Assembly: GCA_920105625.2 (NCBI GenBank)
Contig: OV050031.1
Coordinates: 223,620,194-223,684,193 of the forward strand
Origin: Clusia tigrina
Taxonomy: Eukaryota > Arthropoda > Insecta > Diptera > Clusiidae
DNA: 64,000 bases
Reading direction: 5' to 3'
Part shown: piece after piece, positions 35,173 to 46,740 of the stretch
How the letters are laid out: every line of letters starts with the position of its first letter
Position numbering within the stretch: the first letter of the stretch is position 1
The notes under the pieces: model-generated
The model's database searches: none
Seen by the model: the letters and a program-made list of their open reading frames with translations, nothing else
What the model was told of the DNA's origin: nothing
Translations under genes and position numbers: made by a program

Positions 35173-35730
35173 ATTTGGCTTACAAAGCTTTATGCAGCTT
35201 ATAAAGCTTTCACTCAATTGGCTTTGCAAAAACTCTATTGAAGCTTTAGAGAGCTTTTATTATTCCTTACAAATGTGAACGCTTTTCAATTATGCACTTT
35301 AAAAAATTATACAATTGGTTCTAGAAAAGCACAATTGAAGCTTGAAAAGTGCTTTTATTATATCTTATATAGCTTTAAGCTTTTCAATTAAACATAATGG
35401 CTACGTAACCTCTTACAATGTTTCAAAGGTGTTTTTAAGAAGTCTAGAAAGCTTTCTAGGATCACACAAATGGCTCTTCCAACCCTCTATTGAAGCTTTT
35501 TAAGCAGTTTTACTGTCTCTATTACTGTTATAAGTTTTCAAGATATTTAAGGTAGCTCTGTAACATATTAGATAATCTCCTTCAATGCTTAAGCAATGGT
35601 TTTATGAAGTCTATATATCAAGCTGTGTAAATTTATACAACTGGTTCAAGAAAAGCACCATTGAAGCTTAAAAAAGCTTTTAATATATCATATAAAGCTT
35701 TAAGCTTTTCAATGAAGCCCTGGTAAGGTC
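35173..35730. repeat. AAGCTTT-rich degenerate tandem repeat
   Basis: Blocks built as ACAATTGGTTCTAGAAAAGC, ATTGAAGCTT(G)AAAA, GCTTTTATTATATC and GCTTTAAGCTTTTCAAT recur near 35.21, 35.31 and 35.64 kb, with CTCTATTGAAGCTTT variants between. TAACCTCTTACAATGTTTCAA recurs at about 35407, 35577 and left of LTR B. The unit length is irregular (roughly 170-330 bp). Confidence 0.75.
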
Positions 35731-35734
35731 ATTG

Positions 35735-37210
35735 AAAGATCTAATGGAGCTCGTTTTACCACTTGTGACCAGTGCCACTATCAACAAACATATGACTATG
35801 AAATAACTATGTGAGTCGTTCGAACATCCTGTCTGGGGTACTTCTATATGAGCATTAAAGCTCAAATACACATTTTCAAGAACCCACCCCCACCTGAGTA
35901 TATCTTTTGACTTTTCCTGAACTTATTTCATGTTGTCAGCTTTAGTCTCCTTTTATAGAGTTCCACAATATCAGTGTTCCAATCTTCTCCAGGCTCTACA
36001 AACCCGATGCTGGTGTGAATAAAACTGTTTATACTTTATTAAATTTGTTATCCTTTTGAAAATTCCATTTCATTCTCACGCCATTGGTTGGTTACACTTT
36101 TCGCGCCCTACAAACACCCACCTTGCTCAGTGGGAATTCCATGATGCCACAGATTCCCGCTCTCCTGCTCCTTGTGATGCCATTTTTTATGGGCTGCTTG
36201 CATGATAAGCAATCCAGATACAAACGGCTTTCGTCCTCTTTTTCTCCTTGGTTTCATTTCAGCACACGCCACTAATCTGTAAATCGCTCGGTGGGATTTC
36301 ATCAACTTCCGCTTCGGCCGTGGCTGCCGCAACGGAAAGTGTTAAGCTGGCTGTGGCGTGTTTTATTTCGTTTTAGAGCATGGTTGATTTGGGACATAGT
36401 CACCGGATGCGTGGCTGCTTGGGGTCCGGCAGTAACTTTCCCGTGCGCTCTCCTTGTTTTTTTTTCTGTGTGTTTTGTGGTCACATAAATTTGCGCGCAT
36501 TTAGAAATATTTCGCGCCTCGCAGGCTTAGCGCTGTATTATGTTTAGGGCCTGTCCTCGTGGTGTGTGGGCGCATCATCCCTGCGCATATGTGCTGCCGT
36601 TCGGCTCCGTCTCCTCTGCTTATTGTCAAAGTCGCCTCTGATATGTGGCATTTTCCTGATTACTTGTATCTCAGTTTTTTTTGTGGTTTATCCGAAATTC
36701 GTTTTCTGGCACATCTGGCGCTCGGGATGTGTGCGAAGCTCATTTTTCAAACTTAAAGGCAGGGAGAAAGTTATTTAAGCTCTGAAATTAGATAAGCGCT
36801 GATGGAACTGGGGTTGGGGCTGTTGTCAACTCCTGCAGTGACTTCCAGGAGGGCAGAGCGGTTTCTTTTGTGAATTTGTAAATTAAATTCTCACTTTAGA
36901 ATAAGTGAATCATTTCTGCAATTTGTGTTGAGGGAAGTGAGTTAAAGAACGGTTAAAGAATGGAGTTTAGTGAGGGTAGAAAAAGTTTCAGTTTGGTATC
37001 TTGGAAAGAACTAAAATGTTCCCACGTTCTTTTCGTGCTTAGCTGTAATAGGCTCCTCGCAGACGTTAACTTTTAATTCGGGAAACAAATTACCAGAATT
37101 TAAAGTGGCGTTTAGCGAGAGGGTTTCAAGGTGATGAGATACTTGGAGTCTCTATTATGGCTTTAAGTGGAATAATAAACGACTACAGATGGTAACCAAG
37201 TTGAGGAATT
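35735..37210. other. Unassigned non-coding stretch
   Basis: No gene or element was recognised. The GC-richer part at 36.1-36.75 kb has overlapping open frames on both strands but no domain. Confidence 0.5.
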
Positions 37211-37214
37211 ATGT

Positions 37215-37740
37215 TGGGTATGAATGCGTATTATAGCAGAGGTCGTGATGTTCCTGAGGATGTACACTGAGATAAAGGTACCTTATGTCAGAGACTCTCC
37301 GACGTTCCAAAGAGATAAGGATGTACACTTAGTTCGGGGATGAACTGTGTGTGAAATGAAGGTAGTTTATTTCAGACACTGTGACGTTCCTGAGAGATAA
37401 AGATGTTCACTTATTTCGAGGACGAACTGTGTGTGAAATGAAGCTAGTTTGTTTCAGACTCTGCGACGTTCCTAAGGATGTAGACTTATTTCGAGGATGA
37501 ACTGTGTTTGAGATGGCAGAGACACTGCGACGTTCCAGAGAGATAGGGATATACACTTAGTTCAAGAATGACCCGGGTGTGAAATGAAGGTATTTTATCT
37601 GAAACTGAATGGTTCCAGAGAGATACTGATGTTCATTTATTTCAAGGATGACCAGAATGTGAGATGAAGGTACATTATGTCAGAGACACTGCGACGTTCC
37701 AGAGTGATTTGCGCACACTTATTTCTAGAAGTATTTTATG
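37215..37740. repeat. Minisatellite, ~82-bp unit, about 6 copies
   Basis: GACGTTCC recurs at about 37301, 37383, 37465, 37529, (diverged) 37607 and 37693. Each is followed by AGAGATA-GGATGTACACTTA, TTTCGAGGATGA, CTGTGTGTGAAATGAAGGTA and TTTCAGACACTG. Spacings are 82, 82, 64, 78 and 86 bp, so one unit has an 18-bp deletion. Confidence 0.92.
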
Positions 37741-37744
37741 TGTC

Positions 37745-38080
37745 TCCCTGCTAATTTCAGAATTGGCTCCATTGCATTTCTAAGGTTGATTTTCCAGCAG
37801 TCTGAATGAAACCTTTCAGGTATACTGGAACCATATTTTAGTATGTGTTATCCTGTGTGTCCGCGGGTTAATCCTGTGTGTCTCTCAGGAATCTCTTCCA
37901 ATGAAATATTGATTGAAACTTAGGAAAGATAGCACCATACGTTTAACAACTCTATCCGGGTTCTTTATCTCTTTTCACAGCTGTTAAAGACCGCCAAAAG
38001 GTTACCTAGAGTAATGCTAAATGAAAGGACCTTTCTATATGTTGTTATATATAATTTTTTCATAAATCTGAAAGCACGTT
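37745..38080. other. Unassigned short stretch
   Basis: Nothing was recognised between the 82-bp array and the retroelement tail. Confidence 0.45.
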
Positions 38081-38084
38081 TTAT

Positions 38085-38520
38085 TTATCTATAAAACGTA
38101 TCAAAGAGACTGCTAGGAACACACCATCTAAAAAGGTACCAATCACGCATCAATCTCTGTAAGAATAGACTTAGAATGATGACACTCCTACTCACAGGAC
38201 ACTGTAAACTGAACTCACATATGGTGAGAATGGGGGTCACCTCGGAAGGCTCCTGCATATTCTGTACAAAGGAAGAAGCGACGTCTTTGCATGTGCTGAC
38301 ACAATGTCCGGCTTGCATGCATACCCGCAGGAAATATTTGGGATTTTTCCAAGACTCTGCTAGTGATGTAAAACCTCTGGAGCCAAAACTAGTCTTCACG
38401 TTTATCCAGAGGATAGGACTCAAAGATGTACTTTGAACCTCTGATGGGGGCACAATAGAGCGAAAGGTCGCGGTGCTTACAATCTCCTACACTATAATCA
38501 TATCTATAAAACTAAGAACC
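38085..38520 (+). pseudogene. C-terminal end of an RNase H-type non-LTR retrotransposon
   Basis: An open frame of about 86 codons reads MMTLLLTGHCKLNSHMVRMG, then CIFCTKEEATSLHVLTQCPA and RRKYLGFF. This is the Cys-His tail that follows the RNase H domain in LOA/I-like and related polymerases (TGHC-LN-H, C-x-x-C, H-x-x-x-x-C). Upstream, in the same frame but past a stop, LKRYQSRINL extends the match to about 38.1 kb. The RNase H catalytic domain itself is absent, so the copy is 5'-truncated. Downstream GGGGGCACAATAGAGCG and GGTCGCGGTGC look like its 3' UTR. Confidence 0.8.
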
Positions 38521-38524
38521 TTCG

Positions 38525-39580
38525 AAATCTAAGCATATTCCTCTCAGGTCTTCTTAGAAGACTTAGTTCCTGCTTTTGTTGGTATACTTTTTAGTAAGAA
38601 TGTTGCGCTTCTACCTTAAAAATCAAGTTAAACACCCACATCCAATAAAACAAACAGATATGATAAAAATTATTCCATGATTATTGAGTTCATCGAAATT
38701 TATGATCAGTGAAATTGTTGAATTTAAAGAAAACAAAAAACAATAAAAATATATGACGGTCAAAACCAGTCAAAACCGGCCAAAAGGCACAGAAAAAACT
38801 TCAAATATTAACACACCAGATAAAAAGTGCACTGAACTGAAAAAATCGAGTGATAGAAAAAGTTGTAAAAACATCGTGAATTTTGTGGCTGCTGCATTTG
38901 TTTTTATTTTCATACCAACATTCGCTTTTTTTCCTGCCCTGTATTTGTCGGGGTATTGTTCTGGTTGTTGGCGGCGTTTTTGTTCTTGTTCGGGTTGTTG
39001 CTGTGTGTGAATATGTTAAATACGTACAATTTCCCTTCTCTTCTATTTCCAGAACTTTTACGGTTGCATGTGTGTACGCATGCCTCATAAACCCTGATTG
39101 GTTTCGCTTACTCCAATTGGTCGTCAGTTTTACGGTTTTGTGTGTGCTCCCTCAGAGGGAACAAACGTGAATTCGTAAAAAAGAAATGCATAGAAATCCA
39201 CGAGGGCAAGCATACTTTGCAGCAGAGAGTCATTGTGCAGGATAACAAGCCGGGAAAAGTCAATAATTTCCATTCGATTCTCCAATGAGCTCTGCGGGTG
39301 TCAATGCGCTCGCATCAGTGGGTTTTTGTTCTTCTCCTTTTATGTGTGGGAAATAAATTCTGATATGGCCTAATTTGGGGCGAGATCTTTAAAACAGTAT
39401 TTGGTGATTGTGTTATGGAGGAATTTTGTAATATTATCTAAATTGAGGCGGGGTAGATATGAAATTTGTCTGACATTACATTGCCTGCAGTATTCATTTG
39501 GCGATATCTGTTTCTGACTTTCGACTGGGTTCTTACGGAAAGAGATCTTACGAAAGAGATCTACATAAAAGATCTATATA
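38525..39580. other. Unassigned non-coding stretch
   Basis: No gene was recognised. The last 45 bp (39540-39586) are AGATCT-rich short repeats that form the target of the LTR that follows. Confidence 0.5.
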
Positions 39581-39586
39581 AGATAT

Positions 39587-40047
39587 TGTTGTGTATGAAA
39601 AGCATAATGTATGTATATACACACAAACGCCAACACCATACGCGGCGTAGGCACATGCAATGTGAGCGGAGACCCAACGTAAGTACATCGAACTCTCATA
39701 TAAGAATGTTTACGTTATGAAGCGCGAACAGCGCGCACGTTTTTGATTACGCTGCATTCTAATGTTCGATGCCCTCGAACGAATGTACGCTGGCATTGAC
39801 CGTGATACTTTCCGCTGACATTGCAAAAGCCCTCTTTATGTATAAGGAACCATATTATATACTAAGTCTTAGCATATAAGAAATTAAAAGTATAAATAGC
39901 AATAAGGTTTTATCAATAAATCAGATTCGATCTGGAAACCTAACTTATCGCTTCTCATTCAATATTTGGCTGTACTCTAGTAGTCGCCGATTGAAATTGT
40001 GGGCTAGCTCACGCGCCGCTATACAATTCTTTGAGCCCATCTTTACA
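39587..40047 (+). mobile_element. Solo LTR, family 4, with 4-bp TSD ATAT
   Basis: The 461-bp block begins TGTTGTGTATGAAAAGC and ends GCCCATCTTTACA. ATAT flanks both ends (39583-39586 and 40048-40051) and the outer flanks are both AGATCTATATAAG-type sequence. A TATAAATA box (about 39.89 kb) and an AATAAA word (about 39.92 kb) sit in the order of U3 and R, and CGCGAACAGCGCGCACG marks a GC-rich palindromic segment upstream. No internal region or second LTR is present. The palindromic, AT-only TSD makes the boundary slightly ambiguous. Confidence 0.75.
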
Positions 40048-40234
40048 ATATCTATATAAGAGATCTATATCAGAGATCGATATAATCATTACAGAGAAAG
40101 TCGGAACTTATTTCCTAAATCAACCACATAGGAAATAGTATAAGAAATCCAGCTGAATGATTAGTGTCCAATTGACCTGTAGAACAATCACAAGTTCACA
40201 ATCTGATGGGATAGTATTGCCACTAACATATATA

Positions 40235-40832
40235 TAGAATCGGTAAACACTAAGATTCACGCTGGCTAATATGTGTTACTATGGGCTCAGTAAGCAAATG
40301 TGTATTAGAGCCCTCTCTCGCCCGACAGAACTGACACTGTACAAGACGCTCATCCTACCCGTGCTGCTCTATGGCGCAGAAGCATGGGTCGTGTCGCAGC
40401 CTGATGCAGCCGCGCTTGGTGTGCGCGAGATGAAAATTCTTCGCAAAATCTTTGGTCCTGTTCATGTCGGCGACGAGTACCGTATTCGGATGAACCATGA
40501 ACTGTACGAGCTCTACGCTGATAATGACATAGTCAGACGCATCGCTATACAACGTCTGCGTTGGCTTGGACATGTCCTGCATATGGAAGAAGAAGCTCCA
40601 GCGAAAAAGGTGTTCAAAGCTGAAGCCGCTGGACGATGATATAGGGGACGACCATGCCTCCGATGGAAGGACCTAGTCGAGGAAACCCTAACAACGCTTG
40701 GTATAACAGGTTGGAGAAGACGTGCGCAACGCAATGGCGCCTGGCGAGCGCTGTTAAGTTCGGCCGTAATGCGATAGCGGATTGTTCCGCAGATTCTGCG
40801 TTAGGCCACGAAAGTAAGTAAGTAAGTAAACA
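40235..40832 (+). pseudogene. RTE-like non-LTR retrotransposon 3' end with (AAGT)n tail
   Basis: A 122-codon frame reads ..MCYYGLSKQMCIRALSRPTE, LYKTLILPVLLYGAEAW, VREMKILRKIFGP, HELYELYADNDIVRRIAIQR and LRWLGHVLHMEEEAPAKKVF. This is the conserved C-terminal part of a family of insect non-LTR polymerases usually grouped with RTE. A stop follows GRC-like sequence, then RGRPCLRWKDLVEE and LGITGWRRRAQRNGAWRALL continue in the same frame, so the stop at 40639 is probably a disabling mutation. The element ends in AAGTAAGTAAGTAAG (40812-40827), the simple-repeat tail expected of an RTE 3' end. A more decayed relative lies at 18.09-18.56 kb. Confidence 0.85.
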
Positions 40833-40909
40833 CAGATTCATACCAGGAGCAGCACAAAGTAAAAAGGACTTTTGTCACTTATAGTGAGTCCATCTGTTGG
40901 CAATTTAAC

Positions 40910-41200
40910 CGCCATCCACTCCTCGTATTCGCCTGATTGGCACCGTGCGATTTCTATATTTTCGCAAAAATATATTTGCTGATGAAAGGAAAGGACGCAG
41001 AAGCAATTCAAAAGGCTTGTACCGGTGTCTTGAAGGACATCCCAGGCAACAATCTAAAACACTCATTCCACATGCTTTAAGACATGTGCAAATTGCTGTA
41101 TTGACTCGGAAGAGAACTATTTTGAATACAAGAAAGCGGTTTTGCCAAAGAAACTTTTTGTTGTTCTTATTTTTAAAAAGTCCTCATTACTTTGGAATCC
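40910..41200 (+). pseudogene. Mariner-family transposase C-terminal relic
   Basis: In shifting frames the sequence reads SSYSPD, then LAPCDFYIFAKIYLLMKGK, AIQKACTGVLKDIPGNN, LKHSF and CIDSEENYFEYK. This order and spacing match the end of mariner transposases, where the Asp of PCDF is the third catalytic Asp of the D,D34D triad. It is retained here, but there are at least two frameshifts and stops, and the N-terminal two-thirds are missing. The terminal inverted repeat was not identified with confidence, although ATCCACCTTGTATAAGG near 41.2 kb could be part of it. It lies 80 bp downstream of the RTE-like tail. Confidence 0.8.
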
Positions 41201-41504
41201 ACCTTGTATAAGGACAAAGATGGTTGTATGCGATATCTGGAAACTATATTGTCGGTAGAACTTTATGTGTATTCTGCGCAAGGCATGATCAACAGAGTGG
41301 CTCTATTTTAACTAAATGAAGCTCACTGGGAGGACCATTAACTTTCAACCTATTACTAAATACTGCTAAGTGAGTAGTATATATCTGTGTTTATACGGCG
41401 GGAAGGATATGAAACCATGTCCCAAAGTAGATTTCGTTATAGGTACGATAGAAGCTTATTAACATACTATTGATTATGCAGGTATCTCGGAATCAAATGC
41501 ATTT

Positions 41505-41640
41505 ACATCATTATAATAGTAGATGTTTTGTAAGGGATGAGACTTGTGTGCATTATAATAGAAGATGTTTTAAGAGGACATGGGACTTGTGTGCATTATA
41601 ATAGAATACGTTTTGAAAGAGGCTAGAACCTGTGTCTCAT
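41505..41640. repeat. Short tandem repeat, ~43-bp unit, three copies
   Basis: CATTATAATAGTAGATGTTTT with GAGACTTGTGTG recurs at about 41509, 41551 and 41594. The third unit runs into the retroelement 3' end at about 41630. Confidence 0.85.
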
Positions 41641-41710
41641 GGGGTATCACAAAGGGCCAAGCCAGGGCTAAGTGTGCTTTTTGGCGTCTGCTCAACTTAC
41701 CTACCTAATA
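41630..41710 (+). mobile_element. Severely 5'-truncated non-LTR 3' UTR fragment
   Basis: CTGTGTCTCATGGGGTATCA, CAAAGGGCCAAGCC, CTAAGTGTGCTT and CTCAACTTACCTACCTA align with the 3' end of the element at 53.5-55.15 kb (CATGTGTCTCATGCGGTGTC and following). The coding region is absent. Confidence 0.65.
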
Positions 41711-41714
41711 GAAG

Positions 41715-44005
41715 ATTTTCACCAGAGCGATGATGAATGAGAAATTTGAAAAAGACTGATCCACAATCACGATTCCACTGATCGACAATCACTTTAAATA
41801 CCAATCATATCACAAGAAATGGGTATTCAATCCCTCTCAAGGGAATAATTAATTTGTGGAGTTTATATAACAGATGACCTGCAGCTGGTTCTCCCAGAAA
41901 TTTGTGTTCAAATCACTTTTCCCTACAGATTTTCCAATTATTCAATGGTATGATTCCATCTCAGCATACTCTTATATTATATTCAGAAACCCAACCCGAA
42001 GTGGTGCTTTCCATTTACGGCATCACAAGTCTACAAATTCACTCTGCACTGTCACTGAAGCGATGAACATTCGAGCATTCTTGCTGCATGTTGAATGCAA
42101 ATTTTTTCACTACTCTGAGCAAATTGCATCTGCTGCACGCACCCATTTACAACAGAGGAGTCAATAGAAATGTTTAAAAGTCTGGCATGTTGACGAGCAT
42201 GAACACTGTAATGCGAAGACTCCTTAAGAGACAAATGTGAGCAATAACAACAATAAAAATAACAATAATCCACATTAACATGTCCATTTGGCATTCCTGA
42301 GCTGTGTGCATGCACTGGAGATTATTTTCCATATTGAAATGCTTGCTGCTTACAAATGCCATTCTGCTGTGTCGGTACCCATGCTTTATATATGGTATCA
42401 AATGCCATCCTGCTGTGTCTGTACCCATGCATGCGGACATGTAAACGTCCTTTAAGCTTAGATGGAGAGCATAGCGTCAAGTGGAACATGAGAATGCGAT
42501 GACTTCAAACTGATGCCTTGTTGTCATCGACTTTGTTGCAATTGTCTCAAGTTGGTTCAGCACTTTCAATTGATTGATTGTTGAAGCTAATTGGCAAATA
42601 TGGTCCGCCCGGTAAAAGGTTCGATAAGTGTTGCTTGTAAGTCCACATACTTAAAAATTCCTTTATTATCTAACGATTTTCTTCAAGACTCTACTGAAAA
42701 TATGGTCGCAGACGAAGGATAAGGAGAATAATATGTCAATATAAATAGTCTTAACGATAGTGAGAGACGCTTACAACTGACGCTTTAGTAATGTTCGGGT
42801 ACATATTAGGATAGAGCTACGGTTGTTCAGGTTCGAGTAATAGCCAAAAGTATTCACATTGCCCCAAAGCTCTTTTCAACCTTACTTGGCTTGTTCCTAG
42901 GGTCAGGTTTAGATGCCAAAACTGTACAACTTATGATTAGGAGAATCTGAAGTTTTTACCAACCTGAGAAGAAACTGCTTCAGTGTTTTTAAGGTCCTTA
43001 AATATTTCACAGAAGTACTTCCTTGGTGAGTGAAAATATATACTCCTAATAATCTACACAAAAATCCTGAACAGAGTCCTTTGTATGCATGGTGTGAGGG
43101 TGTTCGACAGGAGTCTCAGTTAGTTCAGTTTATAACGGAATATATTATGTGTTCACCAGATCAAATTTCACTTATTTTCATTGCTTTAACAGTATGAAAA
43201 TATTTCCTTTAAAGAATCACCTGCGAATTGAGGAAATTTCCGCAGTAAAGCTGGAAATTTGTAGAAAATTTAAAATTTTGGCATTAATAGCACACTGAGA
43301 AGCTGCATAAATGCTGCAGGCGACTGCTGCTGCATCAACAACAACAACAACAACAACATTAAGAACTACTTAAATGAAATTCCATTGCCTCCAACAAAAT
43401 GCCACTTGGTATGCGCCGCTCAGCTACTCCCATTGGATTAAATGAACAATTTAGACTAAAATTGTTCTTTCATAACACATTTGAATAAATTAAATTATTT
43501 TAAGTATGGGGAGGTGTATGTGTGTACGTAGCTGTGTGTTAGTGTGCGATTGTGTGACATGACAGGAAGTGAGGATATCAGTAAGAAGCATCAGCAAGGA
43601 GCGGCGAGCTTTGCGAAGACATTTTGCTGCTGGAAAGAATTTATATGCAAATGTTTATAAAGACCTTGAAACTTTGAAGAACAGAAAAGAAATCATAATG
43701 GAAATAGAAAAAAAATTCTAATAATACAAATACATTTAAAAATGTAATTTTATGTTGTGTAGAAAAATTTATAAAAATGAGATTAATTTTATAAATTTTT
43801 ATTATTAAAAAAAATTTAATTCTGATTATGCAATATCTTAAAATATGCATTTTACAGGGAAGTTAAAATGAATCTAAGTGAAATAATAAAGAAATATAAT
43901 AAGGATATAAGGACCAAATGGGTGATATTTGTGGCCGCGCATTCATTTGCATAAAATTTCCTTAAAGCCACCATAAACGATAATTGGAGTAGCAGAAGTT
44001 GCTTT
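41715..44005. other. Unassigned non-coding stretch
   Basis: Nothing but a (CAA)n tract at 43336-43357 and a very AT-rich segment at 43.66-43.9 kb. A ~32-bp near-repeat (AAATGCCAT(C/T)CTGCTGTGTC) occurs at about 42354 and 42400. Confidence 0.5.
43336..43357. repeat. (CAA)n microsatellite
   Basis: Seven CAA units preceded by CTGCTGCTGCAT-like sequence. Confidence 0.9.
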
Positions 44006-44008
44006 TAA

Positions 44009-44080
44009 TATGTTAACGAAAATTAGTCCTTGCTTATAGGTTGGATCAGTGGATTACGCCAAGTAGTACAAAAACTATTG
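44009..44080 (-). mobile_element. LTR-terminus-like fragment, family 2
   Basis: TGTTAACGAAAATTAGTCCTT and GGTTGGATCAGTGGATTACG are diverged versions of the termini at 15632 and 18732. The other boundary is not clear; AATAAA (about 44.22 kb) and a decayed region to about 44.3 kb may belong to it. Confidence 0.35.
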
Positions 44081-45053
44081 TTTCATTACTTACATTCAAC
44101 TAAACTAAAATATGTACTTAAATAGAAACAGTTCATTAATTTTTATACCTAACAAATTCGTAAGTAAAATATATTCAAAGGATATCCTTTTAAGTAATCC
44201 TTCCATGTGCTTACATAATAAAGCACTTCCACTCTCGCTTAGATAGTTTGCTATCAGTTTCTATTATCTTCTCGCTAACGAACTTCTTCCACTAAACTAG
44301 ACATCATAATGTGTGCTTGTGTGCATTTGTCCTGTGACTGGGGTTGTATGTGAGACGGAAATTAACACTAACGACAACTATTTGCTTCCAAATGACTTGT
44401 GCTTGTGCACCCGTGCGTTGCGAATTGATTGTGGCTTGCAACACACAAGAGAACAGTCAGATTGACTTCCATTCCGTTTCGCTGTAGTTGCTTGTGTTGC
44501 CACAATGATCCTTTCGGATTGACATTGATACTTTTTCAAAAGGACTTTCATCAGAAATGCAATTAAAAAAAAAAAGTACCATATATACTTGTATATACAG
44601 AAAGTTATACATACAACTATATAAATATTTTATAGAATGGAGCAAAATGCTAACAGGGGGGATGATTCCATGAATTACAAAAAGGAACTACACATTTTAG
44701 GACTGCTGTGGTGTCATGTCATTTGTTTAATTATTACTACTGAGCCCTCTAATTCAGATTTGATTGTATTCAATTTTTTTATTTTAAGAAGGATGTTCCC
44801 AACCAGGTTACATTGGAGTAAATGTCACACTTTACATTTTTATGAAATCGAATTTTTATGAATTCGAGATTCCTTTCTTTTCAAGTATTCATTTCGGTCA
44901 ATTCAAGACTATTCTCATTTATAGGCATCCATTTACTGCATCCCCTCTACAATTTGTTAAGGCTATTTCCATATGAGACACAACAACAATTAGGCTCGTC
45001 TCGTCTGTAACAAATCTTGTATAAGCCAAAACATACCAACAATACTCCTTGAA

Positions 45054-45176
45054 CAGTGTTGCCTTAATTCTTGAAACTTTTAAGCTGTAAATTTTGTTAT
45101 GCAAAGTTCTCGTTCTGTAAGTAAACTTATGAAGAAAAGCACCATCTTCGCTCGAAATTTATTGATGGCAACACTG
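45054..45176. mobile_element. hAT-like MITE candidate, 123 bp
   Basis: CAGTGTTGCC (45054-45063) and its exact reverse complement GGCAACACTG (45167-45176) bound a 123-bp AT-rich segment with no coding capacity. Perfect 10-bp termini beginning CAGTG are typical of hAT-derived MITEs. The 8-bp flanks (TCCTTGAA and ATCGTATG) do not match, so the expected TSD is not visible and the call remains tentative. Confidence 0.4.
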
Positions 45177-45667
45177 ATCGTATGAGTGTTTGATTGATTC
45201 ATGCAGACTTTCTTTTGCTCTTTGTTTTTAGTGAGCGAAGGGATTTCTTCTTCTTATCGTTAATTTGTAAAACTGGTTTCTCTTCCAACTTGGGTGGAAA
45301 TCGAAATTTATAATTTTAAATTGTGAGTTTATAATATTTAAATTGTGAGTTATTCATTTTGATATTGTGAGTAAAATTAAATATTTTAATTTTAATAAGT
45401 GATTTATTTAAAAAAATTAATTATCAATGTTGTTGAGGGACTTGGGATTAAGTGCAGCATTTAATAATTTACATACTATGTTTATCAATATAAGCCCCCT
45501 TTTTTATTTCATACAGTGTATAAATTCAATATTTTCCCTTATTTTTCAAGTGATTTATTAACACTTAAAGTTCAGAAAACCTTTTGTTTTATGAAATTTT
45601 TAATTAAAATTACATATGTATATATTCACATAAACGCATATTACAAATACACGTATGTACATACATA

Positions 45668-45800
45668 GGCACATACTTCTCATATACTAGTATAGGAGCA
45701 CTCAATACGCATAGACGAGTCTACGAGCACTCAATACTCAATATTCGAGTACACGAGCACTTATTTCTCATATACGAGTACACGAGCACTCTCGTATGAA
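45668..45800. repeat. Degenerate CGAGTACACGAGCACTC repeat
   Basis: Variants of CGAG(T)ACACGAGCACT and CTCATATACGAGTA recur four times at roughly 35-40 bp. Confidence 0.8.
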
Positions 45801-46265
45801 GCTAGTTAATAGGTGCATTTTGTTGTTGGTTTGTGTTGAGAGAACTAGTTTTTGTTTGTTGTTGCATTTGCTTCCTTCCAGTGCAATTTTTAACTGCTTT
45901 TTATGATCGCAAATTGAAAGTGTGTATAGCAAAATCATTATCAGGTAAAAACAGCAGCTCAAATGATAACAATTTTGTGTTCAATGTCTTAAAATCACAA
46001 CTAACACATTATAAAGTAATTAGTAAGTTAATAATTAGAATAAACTCGATAGGATTGGAAATTTAGTCTCCTTAAATTTTTTGTTTTTTGAAACACAACT
46101 GCTTCTCAGGCTCTTACCTGGTGATTAATTTTCTATGAATGGCAAGTATAAGCGCACTGATCAGGCTAATCTTGAATGAATTCTTATGAGTTTTAAAGGG
46201 TGAGATGTGTGGAAACTGCCCAAAACACATTTATAATGTAAATTGTTTTTGGAATCTGCCTATAT

Positions 46266-46267
<2 letters not shown>

Positions 46268-46299
<32 letters not shown>
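46268..46299. repeat. (GA)n microsatellite
   Basis: About 16 uninterrupted GA units. Confidence 0.95.
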
Positions 46300-46301
<2 letters not shown>

Positions 46302-46715
46302 GCAAGTTTCAGTCCTTAATAAAATTACATAGTAAATGCATTATAGAAGTGGTGATCACATCAATAATGTAAAAAAAATGGTGCTTAAGGAAAATGAGAA
46401 AAACACAAAATGGCGTTTAAGTAGAACGAGGATAACAGAAAAGCCTATTTTATTATTTATTCCCCATCTACGTATACTTCGCAGCAATTGGGTTCACTAT
46501 CACATTGTGTTTCAGTCTTGTGTCCTGCAGTAAACTGCGCAGTCAAATTTCAAACTTACATTCAAATTAACTCCATTTGAGCCAACTCAATTTAAAGTAA
46601 GGAAGTAGTTTAAAGTAAAGCGACATTTTACGCTTAAGTGCCAACACACACACACATGCTTACTTAGCACAATAACACAGTTTATGCAGAAGCATTTCTT
46701 ATCTCAAGTACACGT

Positions 46716-46740
46716 ACACACACACACACACACACACACA
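46716..46740. repeat. (CA)n microsatellite
   Basis: About 12 CA units following GTACACGTA. Confidence 0.93.
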
